Shown: positions 48,983-58,242, numbered from the stretch's first letter. The stretch is DNA of 64,000 bases from Velamenicoccus sp964471325 (GCA_964471325.1 CAYYFL010000009.1:19175-83174), one strand, 5' to 3'. Notes: generated by a model from the sequence alone, not told the origin. Made by a program: numbers and translations.

Positions 48983-49615
48983 ATGGCGCAAAATACGAGA
49001 TCTTTGGAGTTTAAAGTCGGTATCTTTGTTTTTGTCGGCCTTGTCATCCTGAGTTGGTTTATTTTCAGGATCGGCGATGTCAAGTTGACCGCCCGTGGTT
49101 ATCAACTTCGTGTCAAATTCGGTTTTGCCAACGGCATCAAGATCGGGGCGCCGGTGCGCGTGGCCGGCGTCGACAAGGGCGAGGTCAGGGAGATCAAGCT
49201 GACGCATAGCAGTGACGGCAAGCCGGCTGTTTTCATCCGTATATGGGTGGATGGCGATACGCAAATTCCCGCCGATTCACGGGCTTGGGTCAATACACTG
49301 GGGCTCTTGGGCGAAAAGTATCTCGAGATCATCCCCGGCGGAGACTATACTAAACTTCTCATGGCTGATAGCCTTCTGGTGGGCGAAGATCCAACGAGCG
49401 TTCAGGAGGTGACGGACTTGGCCAAGGATATCGCCTTGAAGACGAAAGATACCCTTGACGCGTTGAACAGCGTCTTGACCGACATGCATGAAGGCCGTGG
49501 CACGATCGGGAAGCTTTTTACGGATGACAGGCTTTATACAGATATCGAAGAGATGTTCGCTGATTTGAAGAAGCACCCCTGGAAATTGTTATACAGGCCT
49601 AAGGAAGCCAGGTGA
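48983..49615 (+). CDS. mlaD: MlaD-type MCE domain protein
   Basis: The protein has 210 residues. One N-terminal transmembrane helix (about 10-30) is followed by a single MCE domain (GYQLRVKFGFANGIKIGAPV, RVAGVDKGEVREI, LLGEKYLEIIPGG) and a helical tail. It forms the periplasmic hexameric lipid-binding ring of the Mla system. The start is fixed by the TAAGGAG of the repeat. Confidence 0.92.
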   Translation: MAQNTRSLEFKVGIFVFVGLVILSWFIFRIGDVKLTARGYQLRVKFGFANGIKIGAPVRVAGVDKGEVREIKLTHSSDGKPAVFIRIWVDGDTQIPADSRAWVNTLGLLGEKYLEIIPGGDYTKLLMADSLLVGEDPTSVQEVTDLAKDIALKTKDTLDALNSVLTDMHEGRGTIGKLFTDDRLYTDIEEMFADLKKHPWKLLYRPKEAR

Positions 49616-49658
49616 GCCGATACCGCGCCCTTGGGAAATAAGGGCCGATTTGTCTATT

Positions 49659-51032
49659 ATGCCTAAAGCGGTGAAGTCAAAAACGACGTTTGTATGCCAG
49701 AATTGCGGCGCCCAGTCGCCTAAATGGCTCGGCCGTTGCCCGGACTGCTCAAGCTGGAATTCATTCGTTGAAGAAGAGGCGGCGGTCCGTTCTTCTTCCC
49801 GCGGCGTTTCCTACCGCGAACCCGTTCTTCTTCATACGGTTGATTCGCTGGAACAGGAACGCATGAAGGTCGGTATGCAGGAGCTCGACCGGGTCCTGGG
49901 TGGGGGTGTCGTGCGCGGTTCTGTGGTTTTGGTGGGTGGAGACCCCGGCATCGGCAAGTCGACGATTTCTCTCCAGCTCTGCCAGAAACTGGCGCATGCG
50001 GGCAGAAAGATCCTCTATGTCAGCGGCGAGGAATCCATCCAGCAGACAAAAATGCGCGCCGACAGACTGGGGGCCGGCCCTCTGGATTCTTTTTTCATCG
50101 TCAACGCGACGGATCTGGATGCCGTCATCGATGCCGTCAAGAAATTCCTTCCGGATCTTGTCGTCGTCGATTCCATCCAGGTGGTTTATTCTCCGGCTTT
50201 GTCGTCGAGCGCCGGCAGCGTCAGCCAGGTACGTGAGTGCGCCGGCATCTTGACGCAGCTGGCGAAGCAGACGGGGATTTCTATTGTTTTGATCGGCCAT
50301 GTCACCAAGGAAGGGATGATCGCCGGCCCGCGCGTGTTGGAGCATATCGTGGACACGGTCCTGTATTTCGAGGGAGAGCGGTTCTCAAGCTATCGTATCC
50401 TGAGGGCCATCAAGAACAGGTTTGGTTCTACCAATGAAATCGGTGTCTTCGAGATGGGACCGCGGGGTTTAGAAGAGGTCGGGAACCCTTCGGAGATCTT
50501 TTTGGCGGAACGGCCCAAGGAGGTTTCAGGCAGCGTCGTCGTCCCCGTCCTGGAAGGGACGCGGCCGATCTTGATCGAAGTCCAGGCTTTGGTCTCAAAG
50601 GCGAATTTCGGGGTGACACGCCGTAAGGCCCAGGGCATTGATTATAACCGGCTCAGTCTCTTGGCGGCGGTCCTGGAGAAGCGGCTGTCGCTCAAATTAT
50701 TCGATAAGGATATTTTTGTGAACGTCGTCGGCGGTATGAAGATCGACGATCCGGCGATCGACCTGGCCGTCTGCCTGGCGATCGCCTCCAGCATTGAGGA
50801 CAAGATCATCGCTTTCGACACGGTCCTCCTTGGCGAGGTGGGGTTGGCTTCGGAGGTCCGAAGCGTCTCCAATGTGACCCTGAGGGTCAATGAGGCGCAG
50901 AAGCTTGGATTCAAGAAGTGTATCCTTCCCCGGAGCAACGCCCAGGCTTTACGGGAATGGAAAGAGGCGGGCATGAAGCTCGTGGTTGTGTCCGATCTTT
51001 CGGAGGCCATGAGGGCGCTCTGGAAAGGGTAA
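49659..51032 (+). CDS. radA: DNA repair protein RadA
   Basis: The protein has 457 residues. The N-terminal zinc finger is CQNCGAQSPKWLGRCPDCSS. VGGDPGIGKSTISLQLCQKL (Walker A), VVDSIQ (Walker B), KNRFGSTNEIGVFEM (RadA-specific KNRFG) and a C-terminal Lon-like domain follow. It promotes branch migration in recombination. ATG 49659 is chosen; an in-frame TTG lies at 49650. In Bacillus radA also follows clpC directly; here the mla genes are in between. Confidence 0.95.
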   Translation: MPKAVKSKTTFVCQNCGAQSPKWLGRCPDCSSWNSFVEEEAAVRSSSRGVSYREPVLLHTVDSLEQERMKVGMQELDRVLGGGVVRGSVVLVGGDPGIGKSTISLQLCQKLAHAGRKILYVSGEESIQQTKMRADRLGAGPLDSFFIVNATDLDAVIDAVKKFLPDLVVVDSIQVVYSPALSSSAGSVSQVRECAGILTQLAKQTGISIVLIGHVTKEGMIAGPRVLEHIVDTVLYFEGERFSSYRILRAIKNRFGSTNEIGVFEMGPRGLEEVGNPSEIFLAERPKEVSGSVVVPVLEGTRPILIEVQALVSKANFGVTRRKAQGIDYNRLSLLAAVLEKRLSLKLFDKDIFVNVVGGMKIDDPAIDLAVCLAIASSIEDKIIAFDTVLLGEVGLASEVRSVSNVTLRVNEAQKLGFKKCILPRSNAQALREWKEAGMKLVVVSDLSEAMRALWKG

Positions 51033-51094
51033 TCCGAATTTATTTTTATCATAGATGCGACACCGATCGGTGTCCGTGAAGAGGGGAGTTTTTT

Positions 51095-52105
51095 ATGAAT
51101 ATGACCATGTTGTTTATCAGAATCCTGTTTTTGATCTGTTCGACGCTCGTCGGCTACCAGATCGGGGAGGTCAATGATTTCAATATCTACTGGACATCTC
51201 TGAGCGGTTTCGGCTTCGGCCTCCTCATCATCATGCTGGAGGCCGGCATGCGCGGTATTTCAGTCAGGGGATTGTCCAGCGCCGTCTTCGGTTTGATCCT
51301 GGGCCTGATCATTTCGCGCCTGATGACCTCGGCGCTTTTTACGCTTTTCCCCCTGGATAAATCCATGAAGGACATTTCCGCGTATCTCTTGACGTTGTCT
51401 TTTGCCTATTTGGGCATGGCGATCGCCCTCAGGGGGCGGGATGAGTTCAACCTCATCATTCCTTATGTCAAATTCAGGCGGCAGGACGAGAAGGCCGACA
51501 CCGTCATCCTTGACACAAGCGCCATCATCGACGGGCGCGTTGTCGATATCCTCAAGACCTCTTTTGTCGAAGCTCGTCTCGTCGTGCCGCGTTTTGTCTT
51601 GAAAGAATTGCAGACGATCGCCGATTCGGCGGATGCGGTCAAACGCCAGCGGGGGCGCCGGGGGCTGGAGATTCTGCATATGGTCCGCAGCGATGCACGC
51701 TTCAATCTCGTCGTTCACGAGGAGGATTTTCCCGACACGCACGACGTGGATGGGAAACTGGTCAAACTGGCCAAGCTGCTCGAGGCCAAGATTTTTACGG
51801 TGGATTTCAATCTCAACCGTATTTCAGAACTTCAGGGCGTCAAGGTCCTGAATATCAACGAGCTGGCCAATGCCCTCAAAAGCGTCGTTCTGCCGGGAGA
51901 GGCTTTGGAGGTGAAACCCATCAAGGAAGGCAAAGAACATAACCAGGCGATCGCCTATCTCGACGACGGCACGATGGTCGTCGTGGAGGATGCCCGCCGG
52001 TTTATCGGCCAGTCTGTCCGCGTGTCCATCACGTCGGTCTTGCAGACACAGGCCGGCCGCATGGTCTTCGCCAAGCCTGAAGGTGCGCCTCGCCAGACGT
52101 CATGA
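51095..52105 (+). CDS. PIN/TRAM domain membrane protein (YacL family)
   Basis: The protein has 336 residues. Four transmembrane helices (about 3-110), then a PIN ribonuclease-like domain (VILDTSAIIDGRVVDILKTS, acidic residues, FTVDFNLNRISEL) and a C-terminal TRAM domain (NQAIAYLDDGTMVVVEDARR). This is the YacL architecture; PIN domains are metal-dependent RNases, and the target is unknown. Order radA-yacL-ispD-ispF follows Bacillus, minus disA. Confidence 0.9.
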   Translation: MNMTMLFIRILFLICSTLVGYQIGEVNDFNIYWTSLSGFGFGLLIIMLEAGMRGISVRGLSSAVFGLILGLIISRLMTSALFTLFPLDKSMKDISAYLLTLSFAYLGMAIALRGRDEFNLIIPYVKFRRQDEKADTVILDTSAIIDGRVVDILKTSFVEARLVVPRFVLKELQTIADSADAVKRQRGRRGLEILHMVRSDARFNLVVHEEDFPDTHDVDGKLVKLAKLLEAKIFTVDFNLNRISELQGVKVLNINELANALKSVVLPGEALEVKPIKEGKEHNQAIAYLDDGTMVVVEDARRFIGQSVRVSITSVLQTQAGRMVFAKPEGAPRQTS

Positions 52106-52145
52106 CGCCTGGCGGGACCTGCCTCCGGCAGGATAATATGTAGCC

Positions 52146-52844
52146 ATGCCTGAAGGATGCAAGATCACAGCCCTGATTCCCGCCGCCGGACTCGGCTCCA
52201 GGATGCACCTGAACCTGGCCAAGCCGCTGATCGAGATCAAGGATAAGCCGATCATCGTCTATACGCTGGAGGTTTTTCAGGCCCATCCCCTGGTTGATGA
52301 GATCGTATTGATTTTTCATCCCGATAGCCTGGAGGAGGCGCGTTCTTTTGTCAGGAAGTTCAAATTGACCAAGGTCGCCCGCGTGATCGCCGGCGGCGCC
52401 TCGCGTAAGGAATCTGTCAGGAACGGCCTGGAGGTTGTGGATATGAAAACGAAGTTTGTTTTGGTCCATGACGGCGTGAGGCCTTTCGTGGATGAAGGCA
52501 GCATTACGCGGGTGATCGAAGAAGCCAGGGTGTGCGGGGCGGCCGTGCTGGGCGTTCCCGTCAAGCCGACCATCAAGAGGCTGAACCACCGGATGGAAGT
52601 TGATGAGACGCTCAGGCGGGATTATCTCTGGGAGATACAGACGCCCCAGGTTTTTGAGAGGGAGTTGATCCAGAAGGCTTACTTGCGTTCCAGCAAGCTT
52701 GGCGTCCCCGACGACGCTTCGTTGGTCGAGAAGATGGGAAAAAAGGTCAAGGTCGTCATGGGGTCTTATTTCAATATCAAGATCACGACGCAGGAAGACT
52801 TGGTTTTTGCCGATGCCATTCTGGGCATCAAGGCGCTTGAGTGA
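52146..52844 (+). CDS. ispD: 2-C-methyl-D-erythritol 4-phosphate cytidylyltransferase
   Basis: The protein has 232 residues. LIPAAGLGSRMHLNLAKPLI (CTP-binding GxGxR and Lys), FVLVHDGVRPFVD and YLWEIQTPQVF are IspD motifs. It makes CDP-methylerythritol in the MEP isoprenoid pathway; ispF follows and ispH is at 19743. The ATG at 52146 has a weak ribosome site (GCAGGATAATATG). Confidence 0.94.
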   Translation: MPEGCKITALIPAAGLGSRMHLNLAKPLIEIKDKPIIVYTLEVFQAHPLVDEIVLIFHPDSLEEARSFVRKFKLTKVARVIAGGASRKESVRNGLEVVDMKTKFVLVHDGVRPFVDEGSITRVIEEARVCGAAVLGVPVKPTIKRLNHRMEVDETLRRDYLWEIQTPQVFERELIQKAYLRSSKLGVPDDASLVEKMGKKVKVVMGSYFNIKITTQEDLVFADAILGIKALE

Positions 52845-52892
52845 AGCCGCAGGCTTTAGGCCATAAGCCGTAAGTTTGTCCATTGGGTTCAA

Positions 52893-53375
52893 ATGAACTA
52901 TAGAATCGGCATCGGTTACGATATCCACCGGTTCGCGCCGAAAAGAAGGCTTGTTCTCGGAGGCGTGGCGGTTCCTTTTAGGAAGGGGCTTCTGGGGCAT
53001 TCCGATGCGGATGTTGTCCTGCATGCCCTTTGCGATGCCCTCTTGGGTGCCATGGGGGCGGGCGACATCGGGCGCCATTTTCCGCCGGAAGACCCGGCTT
53101 ACCGAAATATCTCAAGCTTGAGATTTTTGGAATATGTGGCCCGGCTCCTCAAGCGCAGGCATTTTAGGGTCGGGAACGCCGACGTGATGGTGATCCTCGA
53201 GAAACCGAAAATCGCGCCTTTTGTCGTCCAGATGAAGACGACGATCGGCGGGATCCTGGGGGTGGGTTCCGGCTGTATTTCCATCAAGGCCACGACCCAT
53301 GAAGGGGTCGGCGAGATCGGGCGGGGGCATGCCGCCGCGGCCTATGCCGTCGTTTTGATCGAAAAGACAAAATAA
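52893..53375 (+). CDS. ispF: 2-C-methyl-D-erythritol 2,4-cyclodiphosphate synthase
   Basis: The protein has 160 residues. IGIGYDIHRFAPKRRLVLGG holds the metal Asp and His; LGHSDADVVLHALCDALLGA the second metal motif; SIKATTHEGVGEIGRG the CDP-binding loop (family usually TTTEKLGF-GR, so TTHEGVGEIGR is a mild variant). It makes MEcPP. It lies 48 bp after ispD. Confidence 0.95.
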   Translation: MNYRIGIGYDIHRFAPKRRLVLGGVAVPFRKGLLGHSDADVVLHALCDALLGAMGAGDIGRHFPPEDPAYRNISSLRFLEYVARLLKRRHFRVGNADVMVILEKPKIAPFVVQMKTTIGGILGVGSGCISIKATTHEGVGEIGRGHAAAAYAVVLIEKTK

Positions 53376-53570
53376 TTTTTTAATCGAGCCGCAGAATGCG
53401 GCGAAATCCGACCCTTCCTTTATGTGGAATGAGGAAGGTCTGCCCTTTCTGGGCTAGACCCTCCGTTTTAGAGGAAGACGGAGGTCTGTCCTTCCTGGAC
53501 TAGGTCCTCCTCTACAGGGAAGAAACCCCATGCCTGCCCTGCCCGAGGCAGGGCGAGCACGGGGAGATTC
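53376..53570. repeat. Palindrome array family P3, copy 1
   Basis: It starts with TTTTTTAATCGAGCCGCAGA after ispF. Palindromes GACCCTTCC/GGAAGGTC and GACCCTCCG/CGGAGGTC alternate with short CCCTTTCTGGG units, then CCTGCCCTGCC/GGCAGGGCG and GAGCACGGGGAGATTCAT. Both ends match the block at 57343. Confidence 0.8.
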
Positions 53571-53611
53571 ATTTCTTTGCCGTCATAGAGGAAGAAGAAG
53601 GAGAGGATGTC

Positions 53612-54298
53612 ATGGCCATCTTTATGCATATCGTAAGCGCATTTATTATCGTGCTGTTGGCATGGATTGTTTTTGTCCTGATTGTTTTCAAAAAGGAAGT
53701 CGACGCCGTTTTTGACAGGGACCCGGCCGCGCGCAATTACTTGGAAGTGGTCCTTCTTTACGCAGGGCTCCAGGCACTGGTGATGCACCGGATCGCCCAT
53801 GTCCTGCATCGCGCCAGGATCCCTTTTTTGCCGCGATGGCTGTCGCAGGTTTCCCGGTTTTTTACCGGCGTCGAGATCCACCCGGCCGCGCAGATTGGCG
53901 ACGGTCTTTTTATCGATCACGGCATGGGGGTTGTGATCGGTGAAACCTCCGTCGTCGGCAAGAACGTGACGCTCTATCAGGGCGTGACCCTTGGCGGGAC
54001 AGGCAAGGAGAAAGGCAAGCGCCATCCCAATATCGGCGACAACGTGGTGGTCGGCGCCGGCGCCAAGGTCTTGGGGAACATCACGGTCGGCGATAATTCA
54101 TATATCGGCGCCAATGCCGTCGTTCTGAAGGACGTGCCTCCGAATGCGACGGTGGTAGGCGTTCCCGGCCACATCACCCGCCAGGATGGAAAGAAGATCG
54201 ACAGGCTCTTGGATCATATCCATGTCCTCGATCCCCTGACGCAGTCCCTGGAGGAACTGGAAGAACGCGTCAAAGACCTGGAAAAAAAACTCAAATAA
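53612..54298 (+). CDS. cysE: Serine O-acetyltransferase
   Basis: The protein has 228 residues. The left-handed beta-helix hexapeptides run from about 90 (IHPAAQIGDGLFIDHGMGVV, IGETSVVGKNVTLYQGVTLG) and include the catalytic His/Asp and the GGTGKEKGKRHP loop. An N-terminal transmembrane helix (about 8-28) is unusual for CysE, and the C-terminus ends in a short coiled coil. It acetylates serine for cysteine synthesis and sits one base before cysS, as in Bacillus. AAGGAGAGG precedes the ATG. Confidence 0.92.
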   Translation: MAIFMHIVSAFIIVLLAWIVFVLIVFKKEVDAVFDRDPAARNYLEVVLLYAGLQALVMHRIAHVLHRARIPFLPRWLSQVSRFFTGVEIHPAAQIGDGLFIDHGMGVVIGETSVVGKNVTLYQGVTLGGTGKEKGKRHPNIGDNVVVGAGAKVLGNITVGDNSYIGANAVVLKDVPPNATVVGVPGHITRQDGKKIDRLLDHIHVLDPLTQSLEELEERVKDLEKKLK

Positions 54299-54299
54299 G

Positions 54300-55748
54300 A
54301 TGACGGTCTCTGTCTATAATTCGCTTTCAAGAAAAAAGGAAGATCTGGCCCCTTGTGTCCCCGGCAAGATCAAGATGTATACCTGCGGAGTGACGGTATA
54401 TGACGACTGCCATGTCGGACACGCGCGCAGCCTTTATATCTTTGACGTCATCAAGAAGTATCTTGAGTATCGCGGTTTCCGTGTCACCCTGGTCAGGAAC
54501 ATCACCGATGTCGACGATAAGATCATCAACCGCGGCCGCCAGGACGGTGTTGCCTTTGACGAGATCCGCACCCGTTATATCAGGAATTATGAAAGGGATC
54601 TGGCGGCCCTGGGCATCGCCAGAGCCGATGTGGAACCTTTGGCCACTGAGAATATCCCCGGGATGATCGCGCATATCGGCAAGTTGATCGCCAAAGGGGC
54701 CGCCTATGTCATTGACGGCGATGTGTATTTTTCCGTTAGGCTCTTCAAGGATTACGGTAAGCTTTCGGGCCAGACCCTCGATGAGATGATGACGGCCGTC
54801 AGGATCGAGAAGGACGAAAAGAAAAAAGACCCCTTGGATTTCGCTCTCTGGAAGAAGTCTAAAGAAGGGGAACCCTGCTGGCCGAGCCCCTGGGGGCCTG
54901 GCCGTCCCGGATGGCACATCGAGTGCTCCACGATGAGCATGCATTATCTCAGGACCGAGACCTTGGATATCCATGCGGGAGGGCTGGACCTTATTTTTCC
55001 TCACCATGAGAACGAGATCGCACAGGCCGAGGCCTTGACAGGCAAACCTTTTGCCAAATACTGGATCCACCACGGACTTTTGACCATCGACGGCCGCAAG
55101 ATGTCGAAATCCCTTGGGAATTTCTATACGATCCAGGATGTCCTCCAACAATTTTCGCCGGATATTCTCAAGATCTTTTTTCTTTCGGCCCACTACCGTT
55201 CTCCGATTGATTTCACTTTTGACGGGCTGAAGAACAGCCGCAAGGCCTTGGACAAGATGGCGGAATTTGTGGACAAGGCGCATGCGGCGCGCCGCGGCAT
55301 CGCCAAGATCAGGCCTTTGGTGAGATACCCTGTTGAGCTTCAGGAGTTCCGCCGGCGTTTCGAAGAGGCCATGGACGATGATTTCAATACGGCGCAGGGT
55401 CTGGCCGTTCTTTTTGACATCGTCAACAGCGGCAACAAGCTTTTGTCGTCTTTCCGTTCCAGGGGCGTCGCCCTTCAGGCCTGCCGTCTCCTTTTGGAAC
55501 TGGCGGAAGTCTTTGGTCTTAAGATCGAATCCGCTTCGCACGCGCAGGTGATTGACGCCTCCGTCAGGCTTAAGACGGCGCCGCAGGCAGGGCCGGAGGC
55601 GGCGGCGCTTTTGCCGCAAGATGTCAAGAGGCTGGTTCAGGAACGCCAGGCAGCACGACAGAAGAAAGATTTCAAGCGGGCGGATGAGATCCGTGATTAT
55701 CTCAAGGCCCACGGCGTGACCATCGAAGATACGAGAAAGGCGGGGTAA
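54300..55748 (+). CDS. cysS: Cysteinyl-tRNA synthetase
   Basis: The protein has 482 residues. MYTCGVTVYDDCHVGHARS (zinc Cys and HIGH-like HVGH), GRPGWHIECSTM (second zinc Cys), DLIFPHHENEIAQAEA and DGRKMSKSLGNF (KMSKS) are complete. It charges tRNA-Cys. The start is one base after the cysE stop, so the two cysteine genes are coupled. Confidence 0.97.
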   Translation: MTVSVYNSLSRKKEDLAPCVPGKIKMYTCGVTVYDDCHVGHARSLYIFDVIKKYLEYRGFRVTLVRNITDVDDKIINRGRQDGVAFDEIRTRYIRNYERDLAALGIARADVEPLATENIPGMIAHIGKLIAKGAAYVIDGDVYFSVRLFKDYGKLSGQTLDEMMTAVRIEKDEKKKDPLDFALWKKSKEGEPCWPSPWGPGRPGWHIECSTMSMHYLRTETLDIHAGGLDLIFPHHENEIAQAEALTGKPFAKYWIHHGLLTIDGRKMSKSLGNFYTIQDVLQQFSPDILKIFFLSAHYRSPIDFTFDGLKNSRKALDKMAEFVDKAHAARRGIAKIRPLVRYPVELQEFRRRFEEAMDDDFNTAQGLAVLFDIVNSGNKLLSSFRSRGVALQACRLLLELAEVFGLKIESASHAQVIDASVRLKTAPQAGPEAAALLPQDVKRLVQERQAARQKKDFKRADEIRDYLKAHGVTIEDTRKAG

Positions 55749-55750
55749 GG

Positions 55751-56407
55751 ATGTGTTCTCAAGGGATGTTTATCACATTCGAGGGATGCGAAAAGAGCGG
55801 CAAGAGCACGCAGGCAAAGCTTCTCAGCCGTTACCTGAAAGCATGTGGTTTCAAAACTCTCTTTATCCGCGAGCCGGGTTCGACGGTCTTGGGCGAAAAG
55901 ATACGCAGGATCCTTTTGGACAAAAGAAACGACCGGATGTCATTGGCGACGGAGATGCTCCTGTATACGGCGGCGCGCGCCCAGCTTGTCGAAGAGGTGA
56001 TCCGGCCCGCCTTGGCGCGCGGCACGGTCGTTCTTTGCGACAGGTTCCAGGATTCAACGCTTGCCTATCAGGGCTACGGCTGCGGGCTGGAGATCGCGGT
56101 TTTGGAGAAGATAGGGCGTTGGGCAACGACAGGATTGACCCCTGATTTGACATTGCTCCTTGATTCGTGGCAGAGCAGGGATAACCTCAGAAACACATCT
56201 TCGCCCGACAGGATCGAATTGAGGCCGGATGCCTTTCATGACCGCGTCAAAAAAGGTTATCGGGCCCTGGCCAGAAAATATCCGGAAAGGATCAAGACGA
56301 TCTGCGTCCGGCCGTCTATCCGTGAGACCCAGGCAAAGATAAGGGAGATCGTAGAGTCGTGTCTTTTAAAGAAATCCTCGGACAAGAAAAGGCCGTCGCG
56401 CTCCTGA
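55751..56407 (+). CDS. tmk: Thymidylate kinase
   Basis: The protein has 218 residues. The P-loop reads FEGCEKSGKSTQAKLL (family usually FEGIDGSGKST). IREPGSTVLGEKIRRILLD replaces the usual REPGGT, and CDRFQDSTLAYQGYGCGLE is the DR-Y-S-x-A region with TMP-binding residues. These substitutions keep the key Lys, Ser, Arg and Asp. It makes dTDP. It overlaps holB by 49 bp. Confidence 0.9.
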   Translation: MCSQGMFITFEGCEKSGKSTQAKLLSRYLKACGFKTLFIREPGSTVLGEKIRRILLDKRNDRMSLATEMLLYTAARAQLVEEVIRPALARGTVVLCDRFQDSTLAYQGYGCGLEIAVLEKIGRWATTGLTPDLTLLLDSWQSRDNLRNTSSPDRIELRPDAFHDRVKKGYRALARKYPERIKTICVRPSIRETQAKIREIVESCLLKKSSDKKRPSRS

Positions 56408-57342
56408 AGGGCGCCTTTTTGCGGGGCCGTGCGAGCCACGCCTATATCTTTGTCGGCCCTGCGGGCGTCGGCAAGTCAAAAGCCGCGATAAACTTCGCCA
56501 AGCTTCTGCTGTGCGAGGCTCCATGCCAGGCCGAGCCTTGTGATATTTGTCCGTCCTGTCGGAAGACGGACGCCGCCAATCACCCAGATGTTCAGGTCCT
56601 TTCAGCCGACGGCCAATTTATCAAGATCGACGCCGTCCGCGAGGCCTGCCGCAGGCTCGCCCTTAAAGGTTTTGAATCTTCAAAAAAAGTCCTTATCGTC
56701 TCGGACGGCACCGCCTTGAACGACGAGTCCTCCAATGCGCTTTTAAAGACGCTGGAAGAGCCGTCTCCGGATACGGTCATCGTTATTCTGGCGACGAGCC
56801 TTAAGGCGATGGTGCCGACGATCGTCTCGCGTTGCCAGCGGATTGTCTTCACCGGTCTGGAGGAGTCCGTGGTTTTTGAGATCCTTCGCAGGGAACACGG
56901 AGTCGGCGAAGATGAGGCCTTTTACCTTTCGCGTATTTCCGATGGTTGCATGGAAGCGGCGCTTCAGTTTCACGAGGGAAAGGTTTTTACGCAGAGGAAC
57001 CGTCTTGTCGCTGGATGGTTGAAAGGGGGGATGGGATTGTCCGGAGGCGAGGCCGGCGGGGCCTCGGAAAAAAAAGAGCCGAGACAGGCGACGGAGATGG
57101 CGCTTTATCTGCTGGCGGGCTGGCTGCGCGATATCCTCGTCGCCAAAATTGCGGCCGATAAAAAATATTTCATAAATGCCGATAGGATTGATGATATAAT
57201 ACCCCTCTCCCGGAAGCTGGATGCCGAGGTGTTGGAGGGGGCCTTGAAGCTTGTGGCCCAGACGGCAGCCGACCTGAGGGCCAACGTCAATGCGAGGCTG
57301 GCCTTGGCCCGCCTGAATTCTGAACTGCAAAAAATCGCTTGA
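56359..57342 (+). CDS. holB: DNA polymerase III delta' subunit
   Basis: The protein has 327 residues, AAA+ clamp-loader fold. FVGPAGVGKSKAAINFAKLL (Walker A), a Cys4 zinc module (CEAPC, CDICPSC), ALLKTLEEPSPDTVIVILAT and IVSRCQRIVF are typical. It loads the sliding clamp. GTG 56359 starts inside tmk, implying coupling; tmk-holB adjacency is common in bacteria. Confidence 0.93.
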   Translation: MSFKEILGQEKAVALLKGAFLRGRASHAYIFVGPAGVGKSKAAINFAKLLLCEAPCQAEPCDICPSCRKTDAANHPDVQVLSADGQFIKIDAVREACRRLALKGFESSKKVLIVSDGTALNDESSNALLKTLEEPSPDTVIVILATSLKAMVPTIVSRCQRIVFTGLEESVVFEILRREHGVGEDEAFYLSRISDGCMEAALQFHEGKVFTQRNRLVAGWLKGGMGLSGGEAGGASEKKEPRQATEMALYLLAGWLRDILVAKIAADKKYFINADRIDDIIPLSRKLDAEVLEGALKLVAQTAADLRANVNARLALARLNSELQKIA

Positions 57343-57455
57343 TCGAACCGCGGCATGCGGCGAAATCAGACCTTTCCTTTATGCGGAATGAGGAAGGTCT
57401 GCCCTTCTTGGGCCAGGTCTTCCTTGACGAAACAGGGGGAGCACGGAGAGATTCA
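57343..57455. repeat. Palindrome array family P3, copy 2
   Basis: GATCGAACCGCGGCATGCGG, then GACCTTTCC/GGAAGGTC and CCAGGTCTTCC, ending in GAGCACGGAGAGATTCAT. It shares both ends with 53376-53570 but has fewer central palindromes. GGAGAG near its right end precedes the ricT-like ATG. Confidence 0.8.
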
Positions 57456-57459
57456 TTTT

Positions 57460-58242
57460 ATGGAAGTCATTGCACAAGTGAGATTAAGAGAAATGGGGTC
57501 CGTCTTCTGCTACCACGCCGAGGGGGTGCAGATCAAGAACGGCGATTTGGTGATCGCGGAGGTGGAACGGGGCATTGATTACGGCCAGGTCGTTACCGAT
57601 CCTGTATTGACGGAAAAGGTCGATGAATCCGTCAAGAAGGTCCTCAGGATCGCGACGGATGCCGATCTTAAACAGATCCAGGACAATAGGAAAAAGGCCC
57701 AGGAGGCCTCGGTCACCTGTTCCAAGAAGATCGAAGAGCATAAGCTCGACATGAAGCTGGTCGGCGCCGAGTACGCCTTTGACCGTTCCAAGATCCTTTT
57801 TTATTTCACGGCCGAAGGACGGGTGGATTTCCGGGAATTGGTCAAGGAGCTGGCCAAGATATTTAAGGCGCGCATTGAGCTGCGTCAGATCGGGGTCAGG
57901 GACGAGGCCAAGATCCTGGGAGGGTTCGGCCCGTGCGGCAAGGAGCTGTGCTGCTGCAGGTTCCTGAAAGATTTCGAGCCCGTGACGATCCGGATGGCCA
58001 AGGACCAAAATTTGCCGCTCAACCCGCCGAAGATCTCCGGCCTCTGCGGCCGCCTCATGTGCTGCCTTTCCTTCGAGCATAAACATTATAAAGAGATGTG
58101 CAAGGGGCTTCCCCGGGAAGGCGAGCGCGTCGAGACGCCGGAAGGCAAGGGGAAGGTGATCTCCATCAATATCCTCAAGAGGAAAGCCAGCGTCCTGCTG
58201 GAGGACGGCAAACTGGTCGAAGTGACCTACAAGATAAAATAA
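57460..58242 (+). CDS. ricT: PSP1 domain protein, RicT/YaaT-like
   Basis: The protein has 260 residues. The PSP1 C-terminal domain is at about 55-150. Cys motifs FGPCGKELCCCRFL and ISGLCGRLMCCLSFEHKHY match RicT, where they help hold [4Fe-4S] clusters in the RicAFT complex affecting RNase Y and RNA processing. In Bacillus the order is tmk-holB-ricT as well. ATG 57460 is chosen over upstream in-frame starts within the repeat. Confidence 0.92.
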   Translation: MEVIAQVRLREMGSVFCYHAEGVQIKNGDLVIAEVERGIDYGQVVTDPVLTEKVDESVKKVLRIATDADLKQIQDNRKKAQEASVTCSKKIEEHKLDMKLVGAEYAFDRSKILFYFTAEGRVDFRELVKELAKIFKARIELRQIGVRDEAKILGGFGPCGKELCCCRFLKDFEPVTIRMAKDQNLPLNPPKISGLCGRLMCCLSFEHKHYKEMCKGLPREGERVETPEGKGKVISINILKRKASVLLEDGKLVEVTYKIK

